Below, one piece after another: positions 40,584-51,175 of a stretch of 64,000 nt of DNA; positions within the stretch are counted from its first letter, which is position 1; each line of letters begins with the position of its first letter. The position numbers were made by a program, and so were the translations under genes. Origin of the DNA: Bacillota bacterium (lineage in GTDB: Bacteria > Bacillota > UBA5301); NCBI GenBank assembly GCA_017656135.1, contig JACDOJ010000001.1, forward strand, positions 62,001 through 126,000, in the 5' to 3' direction. A model generated the notes under the pieces. It saw only the letters and a list, made by a program, of their open reading frames with translations, did not search any database and had not been told where the DNA came from.

Positions 40584-41967
40584 GCCGCAACTAGACTACG
40601 AGTACAAATATCCTTGTGATATCCAGGCTGAGCAGCGAATTCTTGGCATTTTGATTCGCTACCCCCACCTGGTCGATGGGGTTGTTGACCACTTGAAGAG
40701 CGAGTACTTTTACGACGCTCAGAACCGGTTGGTTTTTGAAACTATTATAGAGATTTACCGGTCCAAAGGTACTGTTTCTTACACCCAGGTGTACAATAAA
40801 CTGCGGAAAAACCCAGAGATGCCCGCTCCCGACCAGGTGCTTTTGAGCCTGACCGAATCTTTCGTGAGTAAAACGGAGTTGGAGCCCAGCATTGAGGCGG
40901 TCAAAACTGCTTACGGCAAACGTAAACTTCTTTCAGCTGTGGAGGAAATCGAGAAGATGGTGGCCACAGATGACGGTGACCTGGTTCAGCTGCAGGAAAG
41001 AGCTCAGGAGCTGATCTTTGCCGCTACCAGCCCAGAATCTGGTGGGTCTGATGACGTCAAAGGGCTGAAAGAGATTCTGAGCGACTGCTATACCCATCTT
41101 TTAGAGCGGACCGAGGGAAATCAACCCTACGGGTTGTTTGTACGGTATCCGGCTATCGACAGTTTGACCACCGGTTTCAAGAAGAAAGACTTAATCATCC
41201 TAGCCGGCCGGCCCAGCATGGGCAAGACAGCTTTGGTCCTGAACTTTGCGGTCAATGTGGCCAAAAGGAATATTCCGGTTCTCATCTTCAGTTTGGAAAT
41301 GGACAATGAACAAATCGGTGATCGAATCGTCATCGGGGAGCTGTTCAAACTTCGGGACCGTGATGGGCAGCCGGTAATCACCAGTTACGAGTATAATACC
41401 AAACTCACTGATGAGAGTAAGATTTCTCAGGCTTTGGCGGTCTTCAACTCCCTGAATGAATTGCCTATCCACGTGGTGGATAAACGAGGCCTAACTACAG
41501 TGGAGATCAGGGCCAAAGCCAGAAAGGTGAAAGCACAGTACCCGAATTTGGGGCTAATCATCATCGACTACCTCCAACTGATCAAACCTCCGGCTAATAC
41601 TAATAAGAGCTGGACTTTGGTGGTGGGTGATGCTGTCCGGGAGCTCAGGGACTTGGCTGGCGAACTGGATGTGCCGATCATTCTCCTTTCCCAGTTGAAC
41701 CGGGGTGTGGAGAACCGGGATAATAAACGGCCGGTTATGAGCGACTTGCGAGACAGCGGTAACATCGAAGAGTTCGCAGATATGGTCATGTTCGTTTACC
41801 GGGATGAGTATTATTATCCTGATCAAGCTGAAGCCCGGGGAACCAAGGGAAAAGCTGAGGTCATCATCGGTAAAAACCGGAAAGGCCAGACCGGGAAGGC
41901 CGAACTCCTGTTTATCCCGGAATTTGCCAAGTTCATCGATGTTACCGACCGTAGACCGGATCACTGA
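40567..41967 (+). CDS. DnaB-like replicative helicase
   Basis: AEQRILGILIRYP, LIILAGRPSMGKTALVLNFAVNVA, SLEM, LIIIDYLQLI, LLSQLNRGVENR. Confidence 0.9.
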   Translation: MSMMPRPQLDYEYKYPCDIQAEQRILGILIRYPHLVDGVVDHLKSEYFYDAQNRLVFETIIEIYRSKGTVSYTQVYNKLRKNPEMPAPDQVLLSLTESFVSKTELEPSIEAVKTAYGKRKLLSAVEEIEKMVATDDGDLVQLQERAQELIFAATSPESGGSDDVKGLKEILSDCYTHLLERTEGNQPYGLFVRYPAIDSLTTGFKKKDLIILAGRPSMGKTALVLNFAVNVAKRNIPVLIFSLEMDNEQIGDRIVIGELFKLRDRDGQPVITSYEYNTKLTDESKISQALAVFNSLNELPIHVVDKRGLTTVEIRAKARKVKAQYPNLGLIIIDYLQLIKPPANTNKSWTLVVGDAVRELRDLAGELDVPIILLSQLNRGVENRDNKRPVMSDLRDSGNIEEFADMVMFVYRDEYYYPDQAEARGTKGKAEVIIGKNRKGQTGKAELLFIPEFAKFIDVTDRRPDH

Positions 41968-41979
41968 TAAAGGACGTAG

Positions 41980-42183
41980 GTGAAATTCATGGCCGATCTA
42001 TACCAGGATCTGGAGAAGTTGAAGATACTGTTTATCAGCTCTTATGAGGAGCTCTTAAAGAACGGAAAAATAACGGAAGGGCAGTTTGAAGCTGTGCTTG
42101 CCCTATTGGATTCGGTAGATTATCGGGATGTAGATCAGCTAAAGGCGGAACTTGCCGAGATTTTTGGACCCTTAGAGAGGTGA
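41980..42183 (+). CDS. small conserved-looking protein
   Basis: 67 aa ORF between dnaB-like and next ORF, tight spacing. Confidence 0.5.
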   Translation: MKFMADLYQDLEKLKILFISSYEELLKNGKITEGQFEAVLALLDSVDYRDVDQLKAELAEIFGPLER

Positions 42184-42188
42184 ACAGC

Positions 42189-42380
42189 ATGGACGGCCGG
42201 TTTGAACTGGAGAAACTCCTTGAGGGCAAGATCATCAAGAAGGCAGACTTGACCAACGGCACGGTTAAACTGGATTTTACCGACGGAACCCGCTTTGAAC
42301 GGGAAAAAACCTTTGAGGGTATGATCCACGCCACTTTGTACGATCCCAACGGGAAACCTATCCTCAGCACCAGGATCTGA
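42189..42380 (+). CDS. small hypothetical protein
   Basis: MDGRFELEKLLEGKIIKKADLTNGTVKLDFTDGTRFEREKTFEG; tight spacing. Confidence 0.5.
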   Translation: MDGRFELEKLLEGKIIKKADLTNGTVKLDFTDGTRFEREKTFEGMIHATLYDPNGKPILSTRI

Positions 42381-42450
42381 TTAACCCCTAAAAGATTTGG
42401 ATACAATATCACCGAAGTAGGAAAATTTCCCTGTCATGGGGTGAGCTAAG

Positions 42451-43350
42451 GTGGACCAGAATTCCACGCTTGTGGAAGAGAGACGGTTCTCTTTTGTTTG
42501 GACCGCTTTTACAGGATTACTGTTGGGGGTCGTCCTGGCGGTGGGAGCCTATTACCTGCAGGTCAAAGAGGTCACTCTGACTGTCGACGGTGTCTCTTTC
42601 GCTCATCGGACCAGGGCCAAAAGGGTGGTCGGGGTCCTGGCTGAGCTGCAGATCCCCTTGACCGGCCAGATGAGGGTGGAGCCGGCTTTAACCGAGCGGC
42701 TTCAGAAAGGAACCCAGATTCGGATCTCGAAAACCCAGGTTCCCCCCAAAACTCAGGCCGAACCAGTTGCCCAAGAGCCTAAATTCAAGGTTGAGTACAT
42801 TACAGAAGAAATTGTTCTGCCTTATGAGGTGATCAAGAAACCCTCTTCCGATCTCTTGCGGGGAACCGAGAAGATTGTAACCCAGGGAAAAGAGGGAAAG
42901 TTCCAACGAACTAGAAAATTAGTATATCACCAAGACGAGCTGGTGGCCGAGTACCTGGTGGTGGAGAAGGTTGTGGCTGAGCCGCAAGACCAGGTGGTTC
43001 TAGTTGGGACCCGGGAGCCGGTAAAGACGGTTGCCACCTCTTCCGGCACCTACCGCTATCAAGAAGTCAAAGATATGCTGGCCACAGCCTATTATCCTGG
43101 CCCTGAAAGCACTGCCCCTTATGACGACGGATACACTGCCATCGGTCTTAAGGCAGGTTATGGCATCGTTGCGGTCGACCCCCGGGTCATCCCCTTGCGC
43201 TCCAAGCTCTACATTCCAGGGTACGGGATGGCCATAGCAGGAGATGTGGGGGCTGCTATTAAGGGTAACAGGGTGGATCTTTGCTATGAAACCAGGGAGG
43301 AGGCCCTTCAGTTCGGGCGCAGGTGGGTGAAGGTGTACATTTTGGAGTGA
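42451..43350 (+). CDS. YabE-like protein with DUF348, G5 and 3D domains
   Basis: TLTVDGVSFAHRTRAKRVVGVL, G5-like EEIVLPYEVIKKPS...TQGKEG, C-terminal AYYPGPES...TAIGLKAGYGIVAVDPRVIPLRSKLYIPGYG. Confidence 0.88.
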   Translation: MDQNSTLVEERRFSFVWTAFTGLLLGVVLAVGAYYLQVKEVTLTVDGVSFAHRTRAKRVVGVLAELQIPLTGQMRVEPALTERLQKGTQIRISKTQVPPKTQAEPVAQEPKFKVEYITEEIVLPYEVIKKPSSDLLRGTEKIVTQGKEGKFQRTRKLVYHQDELVAEYLVVEKVVAEPQDQVVLVGTREPVKTVATSSGTYRYQEVKDMLATAYYPGPESTAPYDDGYTAIGLKAGYGIVAVDPRVIPLRSKLYIPGYGMAIAGDVGAAIKGNRVDLCYETREEALQFGRRWVKVYILE

Positions 43351-43363
43351 TAGGGTAGTTAGT

Positions 43364-44221
43364 ATGGAACTATACAAACCATCGGTGGTTAAGGAAATTC
43401 TTGGTCGGCACAACTTGAGCGCTAAGAAAGCCTTTGGCCAGAATTTTCTGATCGACCGAAATATCCTCGAGAAAATCGGTGCGGCCGCCGGCTTCGAGTC
43501 AGGGGACACCGTTTTAGAAGTTGGCCCAGGTTTAGGTACCCTGGGCGCTTTCTTTGCCCCTTTGGTCGGCAAATGGCTGGCCGTGGAGATAGATCGGGAG
43601 CTCTCCTCTCAGCTGGCTGCGGTAGAGGAGGCTGTGCCCAATTTTACCGTGGTCTATGGAGACTTCTTGAAACTTTCTCTCCCGGACTTGGTGGGAGAAG
43701 CAAGCTACAAGTTTGTGGCCAACTTGCCATACTACATCACCACCCCTATTATTCAGAAAATCTTAACCTCCCGCACTTCTTGGACCACGATGGTGATGAT
43801 GGTTCAGTGGGAGGTGGCTAAGCGGCTTTCTGCAGCCCCCGGCAGCAAAGACTACGGAGCTCTGACGGTTTTTGTGCAGTATTACGGCTCAGTGGAAGTA
43901 GTCACCAGGGTTTCCCGAAATTCTTTTTACCCGGCTCCGGATGTGGACTCAGCCGTGGTGGCCATCAGGCGGCACTTGAAGCCTCCAGTAGTAACGGCGA
44001 GTGAAGAGCACCTTTTTAAAGTTATCAGGGCCGCTTTTCACCAGAGGCGTAAGACCTTGGCAAACTCCCTTTCCAAAGCCCCCTATCTCGAGATCTCCGG
44101 AGAGCAGGCCCGCCAGGCTTTAAATTTGGCCGGTATAGACCTTAAGGCCCGGGCGGAGACCCTGAGCTTGGAGCAATTTGCCCACCTGGCCGAGGTGCTG
44201 TATAATGTAGAATGTAGATAG
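43364..44221 (+). CDS. rsmA: 16S rRNA dimethyladenosine transferase
   Basis: KKAFGQNFLIDRNILEKI, VLEVGPGLGTLG, ANLPYYITTPI. Confidence 0.95.
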   Translation: MELYKPSVVKEILGRHNLSAKKAFGQNFLIDRNILEKIGAAAGFESGDTVLEVGPGLGTLGAFFAPLVGKWLAVEIDRELSSQLAAVEEAVPNFTVVYGDFLKLSLPDLVGEASYKFVANLPYYITTPIIQKILTSRTSWTTMVMMVQWEVAKRLSAAPGSKDYGALTVFVQYYGSVEVVTRVSRNSFYPAPDVDSAVVAIRRHLKPPVVTASEEHLFKVIRAAFHQRRKTLANSLSKAPYLEISGEQARQALNLAGIDLKARAETLSLEQFAHLAEVLYNVECR

Positions 44222-44253
44222 TAACTACTGAAAAAAAAAGGGGGGTCAGTGCC

Positions 44254-44742
44254 GTGCCGCAAGATAGATTCATCAGTCCGTCCAAGGGTATTCTTTCTTT
44301 TGACGAGACCTTCCGTGACATCATCGACTACATAAGTATGATGCCTGATGTCAAACACAAGCTCATTATAGGCACTGATTCCCAATATAGAGAAGATAAG
44401 GGTACTTGTTTTGTGACGGCCATTATTGTCCATAGAGAGGGCAAGGGTGGCCGTTATTATTATCGCAAGTACATTGAACCCAATGTGGCCCGAAACCTCA
44501 AACAGCGCCTCTTCTTTGAGGCCTCCCAGAGCCTGGGCTTGGCCAGTAGGCTGGCGGAGAAGCTGGCTGAGAACGGGTACGCCGATTTGAATGTTGAAAT
44601 CCACTTGGATGTAGGCGAAGCTGGGCCAAGCCGTGAAATTCTCAAGGAAGTGGTGGGAATGATTATCGGCAGCGGGTTCGGGGCTCAAATTAAACCTAAT
44701 TCCTTCGGTGCCTCCTCGGTAGCAGACAGGTATACAAAATAG
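44254..44742 (+). CDS. YkuK-like RNase H-fold protein
   Basis: KLIIGTDSQYREDKGTCFVTAIIVHREGKGGRYYYRKY. Confidence 0.8.
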   Translation: MPQDRFISPSKGILSFDETFRDIIDYISMMPDVKHKLIIGTDSQYREDKGTCFVTAIIVHREGKGGRYYYRKYIEPNVARNLKQRLFFEASQSLGLASRLAEKLAENGYADLNVEIHLDVGEAGPSREILKEVVGMIIGSGFGAQIKPNSFGASSVADRYTK

Positions 44743-44800
44743 CACTATACCTCCCTCATTCCCATAGGATAAAAGGAGCAGTCTCGAGGGAGGGATCCCT

Positions 44801-45745
44801 GTGGTTGAGGAAGCTGAGCTAAATATTAACGGACGGTTTTTGGACTCCCGGCATAAGGCCAAAAAGGGCAACACAGGCTACCTGGTTCCCCTGCGCTTGG
44901 TGGGGGAGAACATGGGGGCGGAGGTCATCTGGCGGCCAGAACGAGGTGTGATAGTCCTCAAAAAGCGGGGCTCAGTTTATGAATTCAATGCCGGCAGCAG
45001 CCGGGTAGTAGTTAACGGCCGGAGGCAGAGACTGCCTGAGCTGGTGCGAACCTACCACGGTCACGCTTTTGCCCCGGCCGAGTTTCTGGCAGAGGCGCTG
45101 GAGGCCAAAGTATACTTCAGTCAGGACACCGGGACCTTGGCTCTGTTAAGAAAGGAACCGGCTCTCACCGGGAGGCGGATTGTCTTAGACCCGGCCCACG
45201 GCGGAACAGAGTACGGAGCAGTGGTTAATGATCTCCTGGAGAAAGAGCTGGTTCTGGACATCGTAGCTCGGACCAATTACCTGCTCTCCGCGGCCGGGAG
45301 CAGCGTCTATCAGACCAGGGAGATCGATGAAAACCTGGACCAGCGTGAGCGAGGGCTGATAGCCAAAAATTTGGAGGCTAATCTCTTAGTGACGGTGCAC
45401 ATCAATTCCTCAGTCAGCGAACACCTGGAAGGAATTGAGGTCTATTACTATGCCAATTGGCGTAGTCAGCGCCTGGCCGGAGAGGTGCTGGCTGAGGTGG
45501 TTAGTGAGACCAAGGCGGTGAACCGCGGAGTCAAGGAAGCCTCTTTCTTCTTGCTGCGGCATGCCCTCTGTCCGGCAGTTCACCTGGAATGCGGTTTTCT
45601 GACCAATCCTGGGGAGTACGCCAAATTGGCCAGTCCTGCCTATCGGGAGAGGATCGCTTTTGGCATTTTTCGCGGTATTAGAACATATCTGGAGACAGCC
45701 TCACCTGCAAAAATTGTTGACAAAGCTGCCACCGATAGATTATAA
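44801..45745 (+). CDS. N-acetylmuramoyl-L-alanine amidase with copper-amine-oxidase-N-like domain
   Basis: VPLRLVGENMGAEVIW; RIVLDPAHGGTEYG; CGFLTNPGEYAKL. Confidence 0.9.
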   Translation: MVEEAELNINGRFLDSRHKAKKGNTGYLVPLRLVGENMGAEVIWRPERGVIVLKKRGSVYEFNAGSSRVVVNGRRQRLPELVRTYHGHAFAPAEFLAEALEAKVYFSQDTGTLALLRKEPALTGRRIVLDPAHGGTEYGAVVNDLLEKELVLDIVARTNYLLSAAGSSVYQTREIDENLDQRERGLIAKNLEANLLVTVHINSSVSEHLEGIEVYYYANWRSQRLAGEVLAEVVSETKAVNRGVKEASFFLLRHALCPAVHLECGFLTNPGEYAKLASPAYRERIAFGIFRGIRTYLETASPAKIVDKAATDRL

Positions 45746-45746
45746 T
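45717..45746 (+). promoter_or_regulatory. consensus sigma-A promoter upstream of veg
   Basis: TTGACA (45717-45722), 18-nt spacer, TATAAT (45741-45746). Confidence 0.8.
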
Positions 45747-45806
45747 AGTATTTTTCTTGAATAATTACGTTTTTTGTGTTAAAATAGACGTGTATATCAA
45801 AGAGAG

Positions 45807-46103
45807 GTGATATTGGTGGCGAAAGCTTTGCCGCGGCGGAACAACGTACTCAAGGCAATCAAGGAAAGCATGGATAAGCTAGTCGGACAACAGGTTATGA
45901 TCAGAGCCAACCGCGGACGTAAAAAGGTTTTGGAAGTCGAAGGTGTTTTGGAACAGACCTATCCCAAGATTTTCGTGGTGAAATTGGAAGAAGACCACTT
46001 AGCTAAAAGGCTCTCCTATACTTACACCGATATTTTGACCAAGACAGTGGAGGTCCAGGTGAACGGCAGACCCATTGGCCAACAACTGAAAGCGAATGCT
46101 TAG
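45807..46103 (+). CDS. veg: Veg family protein
   Basis: LVGQQVMIRANRGRKKVLEVEGVLEQTYPKIFVVKL; synteny rsmA...veg. Confidence 0.88.
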   Translation: MILVAKALPRRNNVLKAIKESMDKLVGQQVMIRANRGRKKVLEVEGVLEQTYPKIFVVKLEEDHLAKRLSYTYTDILTKTVEVQVNGRPIGQQLKANA

Positions 46104-46112
46104 TCGGTAAAG

Positions 46113-46140
46113 GGCTCCTTAGGTCGGAGCCCAATTTTAT
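46113..46140 (+). terminator. terminator after veg
   Basis: GGGCTCC-TTAGGTC-GGAGCCC then AATTTTA. Confidence 0.75.
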
Positions 46141-46144
46141 TGCA

Positions 46145-46174
46145 TAAAAAACAGACCTGGTTTCAGGTCTGTTT
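46145..46174 (-). terminator. terminator of atp (Fo) operon
   Basis: AAACAGACCTG-GTTT-CAGGTCTGTTT, T-rich on the minus strand after the stem. Confidence 0.8.
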
Positions 46175-46202
46175 AAGCTTTCTGGGGCACGTAATAGGTG
46201 AA

Positions 46203-46694
46203 TTAGTTCAATTGGCTGACTTCTTCGACACACTCGCGGACGATGCGTTCATGGTCAGCTATGGTAAGTACCCGCCCAATCAACTTACCGGCAGCATGAA
46301 CAGCAAGGTCTGCGATTTCATCCCTGATGTCAGCCAGCGCCTTCTCTTTCTCTCGCTTGATCTGTTCTTTGGCTTCGTTGATCATTTGCTCATATTTGAG
46401 TTCAGCTTCAGCCGTGCGCTCCTTAACGATGGCCTCAGCCTTTTTATTAGCCTCAGCGATGATGTTTGCAGCTTTCTGATCAGCACCTTCCATCATCCGC
46501 CTGTATTTGGCCAGAATCTCTTCAGCCTCCTGCTTGGTAGCGGCGGCATCAGCCAGGGAGTTCTCTACGAATTCCTCCCGTTTTTGCAGCACGTCAAGTA
46601 AGGGCTTATACATGGCTTTCTTTAATAACAAGAAAATAATGAGCAAGTTTACCATCTGGAAAATCAGTGACCAGATGTTAAAGTTTTCAAGCAT
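46203..46694 (-). CDS. atpF: ATP synthase Fo subunit b
   Basis: N-terminal TM plus long charged coiled coil. Confidence 0.93.
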   Translation of the reverse strand: MLENFNIWSLIFQMVNLLIIFLLLKKAMYKPLLDVLQKREEFVENSLADAAATKQEAEEILAKYRRMMEGADQKAANIIAEANKKAEAIVKERTAEAELKYEQMINEAKEQIKREKEKALADIRDEIADLAVHAAGKLIGRVLTIADHERIVRECVEEVSQLN

Positions 46695-46776
46695 TATAAT
46701 CTCTCCTCTTGGGCAGGAATTTCAGGGTACAGGAGAGCTGCCTTAGGCACCTCTCCTGTACCAGTACTACATACGA

Positions 46777-47001
46777 CTAGATCTTGGTCCACATCAGGAT
46801 GGCCATAACAAAAGTGAACAGAGTAAGAGCCTCCATCATAGCCAAGGCCAGGATAAGAGTGGTCCTAATGTCGCCGGCGATCTCCGGCTGACGTGCCATG
46901 CTCTCCAATGCCTTACCGGAAGCGAAAGCCTGACCGATAGCAGAGAACATTGCCACAAATGCTAAGGTAAAACCAACAGCAAACAGACTGGACATGTACA
47001 T
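46777..47001 (-). CDS. atpE: ATP synthase Fo subunit c
   Basis: two-helix hairpin, [18 protein letters not shown] loop, [14 protein letters not shown]. Confidence 0.95.
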   Translation of the reverse strand: MYMSSLFAVGFTLAFVAMFSAIGQAFASGKALESMARQPEIAGDIRTTLILALAMMEALTLFTFVMAILMWTKI

Positions 47002-47037
47002 TTTCCCCCCTTTCGCAAGGCAACAAGCTAAGAATTG

Positions 47038-47823
47038 TTAGTGCCCCAAAACAAATTCAGATATATAGGTAATTGTCAGCAAAGTGAAAACAAAGGCCTG
47101 AATGATTCCCATGATGATACCCAGAAGTTGAACCGGGAGCGGGAAAATTAGTGGGGCTAAGATGGTCAGCACTGTGACGACCATCTTTTCTCCAAACATG
47201 TTACCAAACAAACGAATACCAAGTGAAAAAGCATGGGTAAACTGTTCCATGAAGGTCAACGGTGCCATAATCGGGTTGGGCTCCAAGTAGTGCTGCAGGT
47301 AGTGCTTTAACCCTTTTTCCCTGATTCCAATGAAGTTAACGGCCAGGATAGTGGCAATACTCAAGCCAAAGGTGGTATTAAAGTCAGTTGTAGGCGGTAT
47401 CATGCCTGGAATGAACCAGCTGAGGTTCAAAGCCAGGATGAAGAGAAAGACCGTGCCAACAAATGGAATGAATTTGCGGCCCTTCTTACCCATAACGGTT
47501 TCCAGGAGACCACCGATGAATTCGATGTACATCTCCAGGATTTTTTGGCCAGCGCTTCTTGGTTTGTACTCCACTTTTCGAGTAATGAAGAAGACAATTG
47601 CCGTGAGTACTACCATCACGATCCAGGTGTTGACGATGGTGCTGGTCACCGGGATCGGGCCAATATGAAACTTAACATGTGGAGTCAAGTGACCTAGAAC
47701 GTGGTTAAGTTCTTCGAATTTCGCAGCCATTCCCGTAAGTTCTTCCGCGCCATGGGCTCCATGGGCTGCAGCTTCAGTGGCATGCTCTGCAGCCTTAACA
47801 ATAGTGGCGGGTAGGGAAAACAA
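47038..47823 (-). CDS. atpB: ATP synthase Fo subunit a
   Basis: SLGIRLFGNMFGEKMVV motif. Confidence 0.95.
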   Translation of the reverse strand: MFSLPATIVKAAEHATEAAAHGAHGAEELTGMAAKFEELNHVLGHLTPHVKFHIGPIPVTSTIVNTWIVMVVLTAIVFFITRKVEYKPRSAGQKILEMYIEFIGGLLETVMGKKGRKFIPFVGTVFLFILALNLSWFIPGMIPPTTDFNTTFGLSIATILAVNFIGIREKGLKHYLQHYLEPNPIMAPLTFMEQFTHAFSLGIRLFGNMFGEKMVVTVLTILAPLIFPLPVQLLGIIMGIIQAFVFTLLTITYISEFVLGH

Positions 47824-47865
47824 AGCACATCCCCTTCTTTCCTTTAATTTTCCACTTATAACACG

Positions 47866-48303
47866 TTAATACTTCTTAATTTTATCTCGTTTATCTACTG
47901 CGGGGTCTTCTTCTTTTTCCCCGCGTATCCTGCGTAGGGCCTGACGTTCTTTTTCGCTGATCATTTCTTCGAAATCTACCAGGATGCTTTTGGCTTGCTC
48001 CAGAGATTTTCTGGCTTCTTCGACTTTGCGCTTGTGTAGTTCTTCTTTGTCGATTCGCTCTTTTCTCAGACCCTCTTCCACACGCTGAGACTGTTCCAAC
48101 ACCTTCAACATCTCATTAAAGGCTCTATAAATCAGGACAGAGGCCAAAAGCAGGCCCACAATCAGAAAAACCGGCGTGGTCTGGAGTTTATTGTCCACCC
48201 AGACTCCAATAAAGTAGCCAAAAAGCAGGTAGGCGATGACCGATAACCCAAAAGACAACCCCATGTTGATGTGCTTTAGACTGGTCCAACTATCTTTTCT
48301 CAC
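47866..48303 (-). CDS. AtpZ/AtpI-family protein with C-terminal charged extension
   Basis: two TM helices, GYFIGVWVDNKLQTTPVFLIVGLLLG-like pattern, upstream of atpB. Confidence 0.75.
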   Translation of the reverse strand: MRKDSWTSLKHINMGLSFGLSVIAYLLFGYFIGVWVDNKLQTTPVFLIVGLLLASVLIYRAFNEMLKVLEQSQRVEEGLRKERIDKEELHKRKVEEARKSLEQAKSILVDFEEMISEKERQALRRIRGEKEEDPAVDKRDKIKKY

Positions 48304-48483
48304 AGAAGAACCTCCTAAGGCTTATTAAATGGGGTTGGTGTAGCTTTTTGGCTGTGAAGATTATACCGTTTTTAGCTGAAATTTGGCACGCACTGTTCAT
48401 ATATTCTCTCTAGCGTATTAAATTCCTTTTATCCTTTTAAATTTACCAGTGAACAGCCGGAATTCTTGACGTGGATGCTTTAA

Positions 48484-49818
<1,335 letters not shown>

Positions 49819-50094
49819 GACCGAATGGGTTTTTGCGCTGAATTCACCAAGTACTTATGATGCCATCTTTTCGGTTGCAGTTTGCCTGCTGGGGTCTTGA
49901 GGTTACAATATGAATACCATAATGTTGTAATCTTAAACCCCTTGCGCAGAGAGGTACTAGACGTTATACTATATGAGTGTGGATTCACCGAGCGGACTTA
50001 TCTCGGTGATTTCCGAGGGAACAAGCACAGTGTTGAGTTACCGGCCCTGGTGGCAATAGCCAGAAATCCGGGACAAAATACCAGCTAGATTCCC

Positions 50095-50123
50095 TTGACA
50101 GCAAAACTGAAATATAGTATTAT
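50095..50123 (+). promoter_or_regulatory. tRNA operon promoter
   Basis: TTGACA-17 nt-TATTAT upstream of tRNA-Lys. Confidence 0.75.
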
Positions 50124-50139
50124 GTTAAAGCATTTAGAT

Positions 50140-50215
50140 GAGCCATTAGCTCAGTTGGTAGAGCACCGGACTTTTAATCCGGGTGTCCCGCGTTCGAGTC
50201 GCGGATGGCTCACCA
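50140..50215 (+). tRNA. tRNA-Lys (anticodon TTT), CCA encoded
   Basis: GAGCCAT...ACTTTTAAT...GTTCGAGTC...TGGCTCACCA cloverleaf. Confidence 0.95.
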
Positions 50216-50222
50216 TTTAAGT

Positions 50223-50298
50223 GCCCCCATCGTCTAGAGGCCTAGGACACCGCCCTTTCACGGCGGCGGCAGCGGTTCGAATCCGCTTGGGGGTACCA
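50223..50298 (+). tRNA. tRNA-Glu (anticodon TTC), CCA encoded
   Basis: GCCCCCATCGTCTAGAGGCCTAGGACACCGCCCTTTCACGGCGG...GTTCGAATC...TGGGGGTACCA. Confidence 0.93.
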
Positions 50299-50357
50299 TT
50301 TTTTATTCCCTTTCCTTGAATTTTTTCGCGATATAGTTATAATATAATTAGAAATGT

Positions 50358-50434
50358 GGGTGAGTAGCTCAGTTGGTTAGAGCGCCTGCCTCACATGCAG
50401 GAGGTCGTGGGTTCGAGTCCCGCTTCGCCCACCA
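50358..50434 (+). tRNA. tRNA-Val (anticodon CAC), CCA encoded
   Basis: GGGTGAGTAGCTCAGTTGGTTAGAGCGCCTGCCTCACATGCAGG...GTTCGAGTCC...CGCCCACCA. Confidence 0.93.
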
Positions 50435-50554
50435 AATTTGTTTAAAACTGAAGAGCCAATCCGCAAGGATTCAGGCTTTTTTATTTTTGAAACCAAAGGA
50501 GCCGTCTCTATGTGAGAGACGGCCTTCTTAGTGCTTTCCCTTGGTTTGAGGACG

Positions 50555-51157
50555 CTATTTTCCCCTCTTGGGTTTGCTCCAGTCTCGATCCCAGATCATG
50601 TACTTCAGCTTCTCTAGGTCTTCGCTGAGGACCAGGTACAAGTGGGCGGCGGTGGTGATGGTGAAGAGAATCGCCACCAGGTAGTGGAAGGTCCTCAGGG
50701 TATTCAGGCTTAGTAGCCAGTCTGAAAGCCAAATTGGTTGAAACCTAGTGACATCGTAAAGGAGCCAACCGGAAATTGCCTGGACCAACAGGAGAGGCTG
50801 CCAAGCCAGGTACATCAGTTTCTGCCCAGGGTTGAAAACGGCATAAGTAGGCTCTTCATCGGTCAGAAACAGGTAGTATTTCAGGAGGCGAGGCATTTCC
50901 CGTAGATCGGCTTTGGTGAACAGGTAGTTCTTGTAGGTTTTTTCAGCTATATTGTAGTACAGCCTGGCGATGAAGACAGCTGTTATTATGTAGGCGGCGA
51001 TGAAGTGCCAGAGCCTGGCTGAGCGCATATTGGGGAAGAGAAAGGCCCTGCAGGCATAGGTGATATAGAAACCGCTAAAAATTAAGACCAGCATGGAAAC
51101 GGTATGGAGCCAGTGTAGTATCCGAGCCCATCTTGGATGCCGGTAGATTTCAGACAA
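50555..51157 (-). CDS. Ni/Fe-hydrogenase b-type cytochrome subunit
   Basis: HPRWARILHWLHTVSMLVLIFSG, WHFIAAYIIT, FHYLVAILFTITTAAHLYL; next to hydrogenase large subunit. Confidence 0.9.
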   Translation of the reverse strand: MSEIYRHPRWARILHWLHTVSMLVLIFSGFYITYACRAFLFPNMRSARLWHFIAAYIITAVFIARLYYNIAEKTYKNYLFTKADLREMPRLLKYYLFLTDEEPTYAVFNPGQKLMYLAWQPLLLVQAISGWLLYDVTRFQPIWLSDWLLSLNTLRTFHYLVAILFTITTAAHLYLVLSEDLEKLKYMIWDRDWSKPKRGK

Positions 51158-51175
51158 GGTTTAAACCTCCTTTTA

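Noticed and set aside
44083-44874. 263-aa minus-strand ORF spanning rsmA/YkuK genes
   Set aside because: Antisense to two recognised genes, low-complexity translation, no motif.
49882-50088. 68-aa ORF between purA and the tRNA cluster
   Set aside because: No SD, no motif, overlaps the tRNA promoter region boundary; not supported as coding.
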